24,682 nucleotides of DNA. Source: CAMQRS01 sp964370645. Lineage in GTDB: Bacteria > Bacillota_I > Bacilli_A > Erysipelotrichales > Erysipelotrichaceae. The stretch spans positions 1-24,682 of the forward strand of contig CAYJJS010000029.1 of assembly GCA_964370645.1 (NCBI GenBank), in the 5' to 3' direction. Both the position numbers and the translations under genes were made by a program. The notes below the pieces were generated by a model, which was not told the DNA's origin, did no database searches, and saw only the letters and a program-made list of their open reading frames with translations. Positions 14,306-20,908 of this stretch are shown here, in pieces (position 1 is the first letter of the stretch; the number at the start of each line of letters is the position of its first letter).

Positions 14306-16391
14306 AAACGCTATATAATAAATCTCCATAGCTTGGGAAAGGCCAATATTCTTTAGAGCAATTTTGTTCAACAAAATCAACTTCTTCTCTTAATTGTGCC
14401 ATTTTCGTCAATACATGTAATTGATAATATTGTGCCTGTTGTTGTAAATCAGAAATCTTTTCAGCAGCTTGAATATGTGCATACAATTCATTAGTATATT
14501 TGAAAATGATGTTAATACGATCATTGATTAAAGTAATCAATTGTTCTTCTGTGCTGCAATCAATATCCATGATTGATTTTTTTGTAGCAACCGATTCGCT
14601 TAATTCTTTCACATACTTAAGACTTGCAGGAATGATGTTTTTCTTTGACATATTAACCATAGTTTCTGCTTCAATGTTAATTGCTTTCGTATATTCTTCC
14701 ACAATAATGTCATGTCTTGATTGCATTTCTTCACGTGTATAAATTTTATATTTTGTAAATAACGATATATTTTTTTCATCTAAATAACGTGATAATGCCT
14801 CAGGCGTTGTTTTAAGATTCAACAATCCACGAGATTTTGCTTCTTCTACCCATGATGCATCATATCCATTACCATTAAAGATAATGCGACCATGCTTTAA
14901 TATAGTTTCTCTAATAATTGCATGTACATCTGCTTCGAAGTTTTCACTTGCTTCTAAAATTGTTGCAAATTCATCTAGCGCTTCTGATACTGCAGTATTA
15001 ATCATAATATTAGGACAAGAAATAGATAATTGAGACCCTAACATTCTAAACTCAAATTTGTTTCCAGTAAAAGCAAATGGGGAAGTACGATTACGATCGG
15101 TTGTATCTTTTTTAAAGTCAGGCAATGCATCGACAGCAATTGTCATTTTTTCTGCATTTTTTGCTTTGTATGGAACATCTTTAGCAATACAATCTAAAAT
15201 TTCACCCAATTCATCTCCTAAGAAAATTGAAATAATGGCAGGTGGTGCTTCATGACCTCCAAGACGATGGTCGTTTCCAGCACTTGCTACACTAATTCTT
15301 AATAAGTCTTGGTATTTGTCAACAGATTTAATCAATGCAGCTAATACTAACAAAAATTGTGCATTTTCATAAGGTGTTTTTCCTGGTTCTAATAAGTTTA
15401 CACCGTTATCTGTTGCCATTGACCAGTTATTGTGTTTTCCACTACCATTAATGGCAGCAAAAGGCTTTTCATGTAGTAGACAAACCATTTCGTGTCGCTG
15501 TGCTACTTTTTTCATTATTTCCATTGTCAGCTGATTGTGGTCAGTTGCAACATTTGTTAATTCAAAGATAGGTGCCAATTCATGCTGTGCAGGAGCAACT
15601 TCGTTATGTTGTGTTTTTGCTGAAATTCCAAACTTCCAACATTCTTCATTTAGCTCATCCATAAAAGCGGCTACTTTTGGTTTTAATACACCAAAGTAAT
15701 GATCGTCTAATTCTTGTGTTTTTGGAGGGTTCGCTCCAAATAAAGTTCTTCCTGTATAAATTAAATCTTTTCTTTGTTTATATAAGTTTTCATCAATTAA
15801 AAAATATTCTTGTTCTGCTCCTACCGTTGTATTTACTCGTTTTGCATCACTATTACCAAATAATTTAACAATACGTAGTGCTTGTTTATTAATTAATTCT
15901 TGTGATTTTAATAATGGTGTTTTTTTATCTAATGCTTCACCATTGTAAGAGCAAAAAACACTTGGTATACACAATATTCCTTCTTTAATAAAAACAGGTG
16001 AGGTTGGATCCCATGCAGTATAACCTCTAGCTTCGAATGTAGAGCGCAGTCCTCCGTTTGGAAAACTTGAAGCGTCAGGTTCTCCTTGAACAAGTGCTTT
16101 TCCAGATAATTCCAACACGATTTCTCCACCTGAAATATTAATGAATGAATCATGTTTTTCGGCAGTAATTCCTGTCATTGGTTGAAACCAGTGCGTGTAG
16201 TGAGTAGCACCGTGCTCAATTGCCCAATCCTTCATTGCTGTAGCAATGATATTTGCATTCATTGGGTCAAGTGCCTTACCTTCAGAAATTGTTTTACTGT
16301 AAGCTTTGTATACATCTTTTGGTAATTTTTGACGCATAGTTTGATCGTTAAATACACGACTACCAAAGATACTTGTAATTTTATTGTCCAT
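14304..16391 (-). CDS. glnN: Type III glutamine synthetase
   Basis: A 695-residue GSIII enzyme, the large class found in Bacteroides, cyanobacteria and some Firmicutes. It makes glutamine from glutamate, ammonia and ATP as a cytoplasmic dodecamer. Family motifs: GAEQEYFL (191-198, metal-binding Glu), HNEVAPAQHE (262-271), the ATP/glutamate loop NGSGKHNNWS (315-324), and the RTSPFAFTGNKFEFR block (435-449). Length is normal (about 700). A strong AGGAGG lies 5 nt before the ATG. It is transcribed alone from a good promoter at 16464-16492, through a leader that holds a terminator-like hairpin (16417-16448). No glnR, glnB or amt gene is nearby. Confidence 0.96.
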   Translation of the reverse strand: MDNKITSIFGSRVFNDQTMRQKLPKDVYKAYSKTISEGKALDPMNANIIATAMKDWAIEHGATHYTHWFQPMTGITAEKHDSFINISGGEIVLELSGKALVQGEPDASSFPNGGLRSTFEARGYTAWDPTSPVFIKEGILCIPSVFCSYNGEALDKKTPLLKSQELINKQALRIVKLFGNSDAKRVNTTVGAEQEYFLIDENLYKQRKDLIYTGRTLFGANPPKTQELDDHYFGVLKPKVAAFMDELNEECWKFGISAKTQHNEVAPAQHELAPIFELTNVATDHNQLTMEIMKKVAQRHEMVCLLHEKPFAAINGSGKHNNWSMATDNGVNLLEPGKTPYENAQFLLVLAALIKSVDKYQDLLRISVASAGNDHRLGGHEAPPAIISIFLGDELGEILDCIAKDVPYKAKNAEKMTIAVDALPDFKKDTTDRNRTSPFAFTGNKFEFRMLGSQLSISCPNIMINTAVSEALDEFATILEASENFEADVHAIIRETILKHGRIIFNGNGYDASWVEEAKSRGLLNLKTTPEALSRYLDEKNISLFTKYKIYTREEMQSRHDIIVEEYTKAINIEAETMVNMSKKNIIPASLKYVKELSESVATKKSIMDIDCSTEEQLITLINDRINIIFKYTNELYAHIQAAEKISDLQQQAQYYQLHVLTKMAQLREEVDFVEQNCSKEYWPFPSYGDLLYSV

Positions 16392-16406
16392 TTGTTCCTC
16401 CTATTT

Positions 16407-16448
16407 ATAAACAAAATGGCGAAATGGGTGAACATACCCACTTCGCCA
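16407..16448 (-). promoter_or_regulatory. Terminator-like hairpin in the glnN leader (candidate attenuator)
   Basis: Inverted repeat with 13-bp arms: TGGCGAAATGGGT (16417-16429) and ACCCACTTCGCCA (16436-16448) around a 6-nt loop. On the minus-strand transcript the single mismatch becomes a G-U wobble, so the RNA stem is fully paired. It is followed by TTTTGTTTAT, a U-rich run, and only then by the AGGAGG ribosome binding site. The hairpin starts about 9 nt after the predicted transcription start. It could be a conditional terminator, a 5' stability stem or a protein-binding site. Confidence 0.7.
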
Positions 16449-16463
16449 CCGATGTTTACTGAA

Positions 16464-16492
16464 ATTCTATATGGATTATGTGAATTTGTCAA
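16464..16492 (-). promoter_or_regulatory. Sigma-A-type promoter of glnN
   Basis: On the minus strand a perfect TTGACA (16487-16492), a 17-nt spacer and TAGAAT (16464-16469). Transcription should start near 16457, giving a leader of about 65 nt. No GlnR/TnrA box (TGTNA-N7-TNACA) was found. Confidence 0.88.
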
Positions 16493-16534
16493 ATGATATT
16501 TTCAAGTAATGAGTTTCGTGATACATTATTCTTA

Positions 16535-16543
16535 TGGTATAAT
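16535..16543 (+). promoter_or_regulatory. Extended -10 promoter of the sortase gene
   Basis: TGG-TATAAT is a perfect extended -10, with only weak matches for a -35 upstream. It lies 25 nt before the srtB ATG, in the divergent region with glnN. Confidence 0.75.
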
Positions 16544-16568
16544 TATAAAAATTAGAAAGTAGGTATTT

Positions 16569-17372
16569 ATGGCAGAAAAAAAGAAAACAGTAAAGAAGGT
16601 AATTAGTTGGATTATTCTTATTATTTGTATCTGTGTTTTTTGTTATGCAGGATATAATTTATTTACAGTATACTATGCAAATCATCAAGAAGGGCAGGAA
16701 ATAGAGCGATTACAAGAAGTTGTGCAAATTCCAGATAGTGATGATCCAGATCGATTGGAAGTGTTTAATGTTGATTTCGCAAAATTACAAGAAATCAATC
16801 CAGGTGTTGTTGGTTGGATTGTTGTTGAGGATACAAGTATTTCATATCCAATTGTACAAGGTAGTGACAATGATTATTACTTAACGCACACATTTGAAAA
16901 ACAGAGTAATTATGCAGGAGCTATATTCATGGACTATCGTGCAACTCCTGATTTCAGTGATTTAAACACTTTTATTTATGGACATAATGTTTTTCATGGT
17001 ACTATGTTTGCAGAGTTAGCAAATTATGTGGATAAAGCGTATTTTGATTCACATCCATATATATATTTGTATACTCCAAGTGGAAACTACAAGTTAGAGG
17101 TTTTTAGTGCTTATGTAGATATTGGAGATTCAGATTCTTATCAAATGAGTTTTGCAACTCAAGAATCTTATGCATCGTATCTGCAACTGATTCAACAAAA
17201 AAGTAGACACCAAAGGGGAACTACAGTGAGTGCTGAAGATAATATTGTTACTTTATTTACTTGTAGTTATGAAAGTGGAAACAATCCATTTAATACCCAA
17301 GCAGAATACATAGAAGATCGTTATTTCATTCATGCAAAAATTATTGCAGAGTTAGAACCAACACAACCATAA
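16569..17372 (+). CDS. srtB: Class B sortase
   Basis: A 267-residue membrane-anchored cysteine transpeptidase that links surface proteins to peptidoglycan. A lysine-rich N terminus is followed by one transmembrane helix (about 11-36) acting as signal anchor, then the extracellular catalytic domain. INPGVVGWI (76-84) and YPIVQGSDNDYYL (93-105) are class B hallmarks. The catalytic triad is His139 in IYGHN, Cys232 in LFTCSY and Arg251 in EDRYFIHAK. AAAGTAGG (16556-16563) lies 5 nt before the ATG. It is a single-gene unit with its own promoter and terminator and no substrate gene directly adjacent, so it may be a general sortase. The APSTG protein at the start of this window is a plausible substrate. 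Confidence 0.94.
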   Translation: MAEKKKTVKKVISWIILIICICVFCYAGYNLFTVYYANHQEGQEIERLQEVVQIPDSDDPDRLEVFNVDFAKLQEINPGVVGWIVVEDTSISYPIVQGSDNDYYLTHTFEKQSNYAGAIFMDYRATPDFSDLNTFIYGHNVFHGTMFAELANYVDKAYFDSHPYIYLYTPSGNYKLEVFSAYVDIGDSDSYQMSFATQESYASYLQLIQQKSRHQRGTTVSAEDNIVTLFTCSYESGNNPFNTQAEYIEDRYFIHAKIIAELEPTQP

Positions 17373-17394
17373 GCGTAGTTACTACGCTTTTTTT
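17371..17394 (+). terminator. Terminator of srtB
   Basis: An 8-bp stem, AAGCGTAG (17371-17378) with CTACGCTT (17382-17389), has a 3-nt loop and a T run behind it. The stem begins within the srtB TAA stop. Confidence 0.88.
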
Positions 17395-17467
17395 GTATGC
17401 TCGATAAAGGCTTACAAAAAATGGTTAATGCATAATAAGCAGAGAAGTTGCATGTTGGTCGAAACAA

Positions 17468-17495
17468 TTGAAAAAAAAGGGGGGGATGATAAAAT
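17468..17495 (+). promoter_or_regulatory. Promoter with A8-G7 homopolymer in the spacer
   Basis: TTGAAA (17468-17473), a 16-nt spacer and TAAAAT (17490-17495) preceded by TG at 17487-17488 (extended -10 TGATAAAAT). Most of the spacer is homopolymer: A8 (17471-17478, the first three also in the -35) then G7 (17479-17485). A change in tract length would change the -35/-10 spacing. The predicted start (near 17502) falls on the AGGAGG ribosome binding site itself, so the leader would be unusually short; this lowers confidence. Confidence 0.5.
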
Positions 17496-17515
17496 AAAGA
17501 TAGGAGGAAATTATT

Positions 17516-18010
17516 ATGAAAAAAATTATTATTTGTGTTTTATCAATGTTTCTTGGTTTTCATTTAGTATTTTCTAGCAGTGTATTTGCAAGTGCGCCTC
17601 GAGGGCCACAAAATGCTTGGCCGGGTAGACCTGGTGGGAATGGAGATGGATCTGAAGAGTGGCTTCAAGGTTCTTATGGAGAAATGAATGGACCATATGT
17701 TAGAATTGCTGGTCCTTATACAGGAATGGTATCCGATTTAAATGCAAGTAGAAATACTGCTAGCAATATTGGGTTCACTATTGTTGGGGCATTAACTGGT
17801 TTTTTAGGAATATCACCAATAGCAGCGACTGCAGTTGGGCTATCCCCAACAATAGTGAGCACTATGTTAGGAAGTGTATACTATCATGGATCCGTATATA
17901 GGGTGGAAGTATTTGTATCGGGAAGGCGTATGAAAACTCTTGTTACTACTTATGGAAATGAGAATTTCACGGGAACAAAAAGGGTTTACGAACACATAAA
18001 AAAATGGTAA
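17516..18010 (+). CDS. Secreted Gly/Ala-rich protein, unknown (bacteriocin-like features)
   Basis: A 164-residue protein with a clear Sec signal peptide: KK, then a hydrophobic core (4-22), and cleavage after Ala27 in an ASA site. The mature part (137 residues) has no cysteine. It has a Gly/Pro-rich N-terminal segment (28-70), a long hydrophobic Gly/Ala/Ile-rich stretch (84-122) able to form amphipathic or membrane-inserting helices, and a basic C-terminal region (Arg137, Arg138, Lys140, Lys155, Arg156, Lys162, Lys163). I do not recognise a family. Such a composition is seen in secreted pore-forming bacteriocins and some spore or surface proteins. AGGAGG lies 8 nt before the ATG. It is coupled to a small membrane protein gene 4 nt downstream, an arrangement typical of toxin and immunity pairs. 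Function remains a guess. Confidence 0.75.
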   Translation: MKKIIICVLSMFLGFHLVFSSSVFASAPRGPQNAWPGRPGGNGDGSEEWLQGSYGEMNGPYVRIAGPYTGMVSDLNASRNTASNIGFTIVGALTGFLGISPIAATAVGLSPTIVSTMLGSVYYHGSVYRVEVFVSGRRMKTLVTTYGNENFTGTKRVYEHIKKW

Positions 18011-18014
18011 ATAT

Positions 18015-18233
18015 ATGTCTCTATCACCTGAATTGTTAAAAATAGCCTTAATTCTTGCGATTCCTATACATCTTGTTTTTTTATATGTTGTTGTAGAGTG
18101 GGGGATCAAAGCATTATCTAAAAAAAATATGTTTTTTAAATTTATTGGCATATTGATTTTAATTTTTGCTGTTTACTATTCCTACTTGATAGTATATGCG
18201 TATATGCAACCTAAGTATCGCAATTTATGGTAG
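18015..18233 (+). CDS. Small two-helix membrane protein, candidate partner or immunity protein
   Basis: A 72-residue protein with two membrane helices (about 7-33 and 43-65), a lysine-containing connecting loop (KALSKKN) and a short tail. The ATG lies 4 nt after the stop of the secreted-protein gene and lacks a recognisable ribosome binding site, so it is probably translated by re-initiation after its neighbour. Small two- to four-helix proteins directly behind a secreted peptide gene are often bacteriocin immunity proteins; that role is inferred from context only. No homology is recognised. The coding call rests on the open frame, hydrophobic periodicity and tight spacing. Confidence 0.6.
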   Translation: MSLSPELLKIALILAIPIHLVFLYVVVEWGIKALSKKNMFFKFIGILILIFAVYYSYLIVYAYMQPKYRNLW

Positions 18234-18628
18234 ATTTTATTTGTTTCTATGAATAATCATATAGTGCAATCATAATATTTAACTATAGCAAAGAGACAAA
18301 GTTTTATAATCTAGATATACTCATAAATAATAACGCATATCCTTGCCTTAAATATAATTTTTTTAAAAGTAGTAACATATAGGATAGATTTGACAATAGT
18401 AAGCTCAAATAAGCGGTTTAGAATGAAATGTTCTAAATCGCTTTTTTGTAAGTGATTTTAACACAATGTATAAGATTTAAATAGTAGTGTTGGTATGCGA
18501 TAAGTGAAAGATCTTTTTTTGTGCGGACTCTATGTTTAGTTTATTTGTAGGTAAACTGTTTTTATTAAAACGATACTTTATCTTCTAATTTTTTATGCCA
18601 GTGAATATAGTATAGTGGTGAGTAAGTA
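18234..18628. other. AT-rich noncoding stretch before ftsW
   Basis: About 395 bases without a supported gene. It contains the terminator at 18411-18447, a weak hairpin AGTTTA (18538-18543) with TAAACT (18552-18557) followed by T-rich DNA, and GGTGAG (18617-18622), the ribosome binding site of ftsW. No long repeats or mobile-element ends were seen. The ftsW promoter could not be placed with confidence. Confidence 0.6.
18411..18447 (+). terminator. Strong intrinsic terminator in the gap before ftsW
   Basis: A 13-bp stem with one G-U wobble, AAGCGGTTTAGAA (18411-18423) with TTCTAAATCGCTT (18431-18443), has a 7-nt loop and a T6 run. It lies about 180 nt beyond the last open frame, so an untranslated RNA or a long 3' tail may precede it. 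Confidence 0.85.
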
Positions 18629-19696
18629 ATGAAGAAACAAATGTTTGTGTATGAAGTATTGTTGATTTTATGTATAGGTATATTGATGGTATATAGTAGT
18701 TCTTATGTTTGGGCACTATATAAATTTGAGGATGCATTTTTTTATGTGAAAAGGCAGGCAATATTTGCTGTTTTAGGATTTGTATTGATGTTAGTGTTTT
18801 CGAAGATTGATTTATACAAAATAAAAAAGTATAATCGCATACTTCTAATTGTAAGTTTCCTATCTTTGCTACTAGTTTTAGTACCTGGAATTGGAGTAGA
18901 GCGAAATGGATCACGTAGTTGGTTTTCACTGTTTTCCTTTTTGATACAACCTTCAGAATTTTTTAAAATAGCAGTTATTTTAAATGTGAGTGAATATTTG
19001 TCAAAACGTAAGAAAATAGTGAAGTTAAAACAATTTTTAATACCAATTTTATGGACTGTATTAGGGTTTGGACTAATTATGCTACAACCAGATTTTGGTA
19101 GTGGAGTAGTCATGCTGAGTAGTGTAGTTGTCATTTTATTTTGTGCTAAAATTCCTCTAAAGTATTTTCTTTATCTTGCACTGATAGCCATTGTTGGACT
19201 TGGTGGACTAGTGTTGAGTGCGCCGTATCGTTTAACAAGAATTTTATCTTTTTTAGACCCTTTTAGTGATCCATTAGGTAGTGGATTTCAAATTATTCAA
19301 TCCTTATATGCGTTGGGGCCCGCGGGCTTATTTGGCAATTCTTATTTAGAGAGTATACAGAAAAACTTCTACTTACCAGAACCACAAACAGATTTTATTT
19401 TTGCGATTTTTGGTGAAGAGTTTGGTTATTTTGGAAGCGTATTGCTTGTTTTGTTGTTTCTTTTGCTTATTTATGAAGGAGTCAAAATAGCAATGCATCA
19501 AGACGATTATTATAAAAGCTATGTTTGTATAGGTGTTATATCTTTGTTTGCTATACAGGTTATGATTAATCTTGGTGTTGTAACAGGTTTACTCCCAGTT
19601 ACTGGAATTACATTACCACTTATATCGTATGGTGGTAGTAGTTTATTAGTGGTGCTTACCTCATTTGGTTTATTATTGAGTAACGCTGATAAATAA
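18629..19696 (+). CDS. ftsW: FtsW/SpoVE SEDS peptidoglycan glycosyltransferase
   Basis: A 355-residue polytopic SEDS protein with about ten membrane helices, which polymerises lipid II into glycan strands with a partner class B PBP. RNGSRSWFS (92-100) and IQPSEFFKIA (106-115) are SEDS signatures. FLDPFSDPLGSGFQIIQS (208-225) is FtsW/SpoVE-like, and EPQTDFIFAIFGEEFG (251-266) holds the putative catalytic Asp255. The C-terminal TGITLPLISYGGSS (325-338) is conserved. Being upstream of murG-murB-divIB, as spoVE is in B. subtilis, it is more likely FtsW/SpoVE than RodA. The sequence cannot separate division FtsW from sporulation SpoVE. AGTGGTGAG precedes the ATG. Confidence 0.92.
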   Translation: MKKQMFVYEVLLILCIGILMVYSSSYVWALYKFEDAFFYVKRQAIFAVLGFVLMLVFSKIDLYKIKKYNRILLIVSFLSLLLVLVPGIGVERNGSRSWFSLFSFLIQPSEFFKIAVILNVSEYLSKRKKIVKLKQFLIPILWTVLGFGLIMLQPDFGSGVVMLSSVVVILFCAKIPLKYFLYLALIAIVGLGGLVLSAPYRLTRILSFLDPFSDPLGSGFQIIQSLYALGPAGLFGNSYLESIQKNFYLPEPQTDFIFAIFGEEFGYFGSVLLVLLFLLLIYEGVKIAMHQDDYYKSYVCIGVISLFAIQVMINLGVVTGLLPVTGITLPLISYGGSSLLVVLTSFGLLLSNADK

Positions 19697-19704
19697 GCAT
19701 GTGG

Positions 19705-19790
19705 TTGATATAAATATTATTTATATCAAATCTCCAATGTGGTACACTATAAAGTGCAAACGCGCACTAAGAATATACATTATTCTTAGT
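19705..19790. repeat. Three neighbouring inverted repeats upstream of murG
   Basis: An 11-bp perfect inverted repeat, TTGATATAAAT (19705-19715) and ATTTATATCAA (19719-19729), with a 3-nt centre. Then AGTGC/GCACT (19753-19768), then a perfect 10-bp repeat, ACTAAGAATA (19766-19775) and TATTCTTAGT (19781-19790), with a 5-nt centre. None is followed by a T run, so they are not standard terminators. They lie between the ftsW stop and the murG promoter and may be operators or RNA hairpins. Confidence 0.7.
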
Positions 19791-19809
19791 AACACAATTA
19801 AATAAAGCG

Positions 19810-19818
19810 TGATATAAT
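19810..19818 (+). promoter_or_regulatory. Extended -10 promoter of murG-murB-divIB
   Basis: TGA-TATAAT is a perfect extended -10; no good -35 is visible. Transcription would start near 19825, on top of the AGGGAG site, so the leader would be very short. Confidence 0.7.
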
Positions 19819-19837
19819 AAGTTAGGGAGTGATGAAT

Positions 19838-20908
19838 TTGAAAATTATGATTGCAACAGGTGGGACAGGTGGACATATATATCCAGCATTAGCCCTAGCG
19901 GATAAAGCAAGAGAAAGATATAAAAATGTAGAAATATTATTTGTAGGTAATCGTGATCGAATGGAGCAAACAATCATTCCAGAAGCAGGTTACAACTTTG
20001 TTTCTTTGCAGGCAAAGGGGCTTGCTGGTTCTGTGTTAGATAAAGCAAAAGCAGTGTTGCTTATGTTGAAGGCTCAACATAAAGCAAAGGCACTAATTAA
20101 ATCTTTTCAACCAGATATAGTCATTGGATTTGGTGGTTATGTAAGTGCCCCAGTACTTCGTGCTGCACAATCTTTAGGTGTAAAAACCATGATTCATGAA
20201 CAAAACTCTGTGATGGGGAAATCGAATCAAATTTTAGTTAAAAGAAGCGATGCGATTGTAGTTTGTTATGAGAAGTGTCTTTCACAACTCCCATCACATA
20301 AAACACGTCTTTTAGGTAATCCTAGAAGCAGTATGGCAGTAGATTCTACGTATGATGATGCATATTTTAAATCTTTAAATGTGCGTGATGATCGCCCGAT
20401 TGTGCTCGTTGTAATGGGTTCTTTAGGTTCTACAAGTGTGAATACTTTGATGCTAGAGGCTTTAGAAAAAATTCGTGATGTTTCCATCATTTATGTGAGT
20501 GGTAAAAATAATTATGAAAATGTGAAAAGACAATTCCAACAAGAGAATGTATATGTGTTTGATTATATAGACCAATTGTCTATTTTGCGTAAAATAAATT
20601 TAATCGTATGTCGTGCAGGAGCGACAACAGCTGCTGAAATAACTGCGCTTGGTGTACCTAGTGTACTTATTCCTAGTCCATATGTTGCACACAATCATCA
20701 GTTTTATAATGCAAGTGTGCTTGTCGAACAAAAATGTGCATTTATGATTGAAGAAAAAGATTTAAATAAAGAGGTTTTGTATGATAAGATAAACGCTATC
20801 ATTCATAATCAGAAATTAATGGAAGAAATGAAAAAGAATGCATTATCTATTTCGTATCCTAATGCGAGTGATGCAATCTTAGACTATATAGAAGAGGTAA
20901 TACAATGA
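19838..20908 (+). CDS. murG: UDP-GlcNAc:lipid I N-acetylglucosaminyltransferase MurG
   Basis: A 356-residue GT-B enzyme at the inner face of the membrane. It adds GlcNAc to lipid I to give lipid II. The N-terminal glycine loop GGTGGHIYPALA (8-19), the GFGGYVSAP acceptor region, HEQN, and the C-terminal UDP-GlcNAc site CRAGATTAAEI followed by PYVAHNHQ are all present. The start is uncertain: GTG (19829), ATG (19832) and TTG (19838) are in phase. AGGGAG (19824-19829) overlaps or abuts the first two and is 8 nt from the TTG, and starting at TTG gives the usual MKI-x-x-x-GGTGGH N terminus, so 19838 is preferred. It overlaps murB by 4 nt (ATGA). Confidence 0.93.
   Translation: MKIMIATGGTGGHIYPALALADKARERYKNVEILFVGNRDRMEQTIIPEAGYNFVSLQAKGLAGSVLDKAKAVLLMLKAQHKAKALIKSFQPDIVIGFGGYVSAPVLRAAQSLGVKTMIHEQNSVMGKSNQILVKRSDAIVVCYEKCLSQLPSHKTRLLGNPRSSMAVDSTYDDAYFKSLNVRDDRPIVLVVMGSLGSTSVNTLMLEALEKIRDVSIIYVSGKNNYENVKRQFQQENVYVFDYIDQLSILRKINLIVCRAGATTAAEITALGVPSVLIPSPYVAHNHQFYNASVLVEQKCAFMIEEKDLNKEVLYDKINAIIHNQKLMEEMKKNALSISYPNASDAILDYIEEVIQ

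Noticed and set aside
16392..16520. GlnR/TnrA operator upstream of glnN
   Set aside because: No TGTNA-N7-TNACA match on either strand; the nearest string (TGTCA at 16487) lacks the second half-site.
17516..18233. SdpC toxin for the SdpI-family protein at 347-1039
   Set aside because: The secreted protein has no cysteine pair or other SdpC-like feature, lies over 16 kb away and has its own small membrane partner.
18538..18562. Second terminator before ftsW
   Set aside because: The stem is only 6 AT-rich pairs with an 8-nt loop; too weak beside the strong terminator at 18411-18447.
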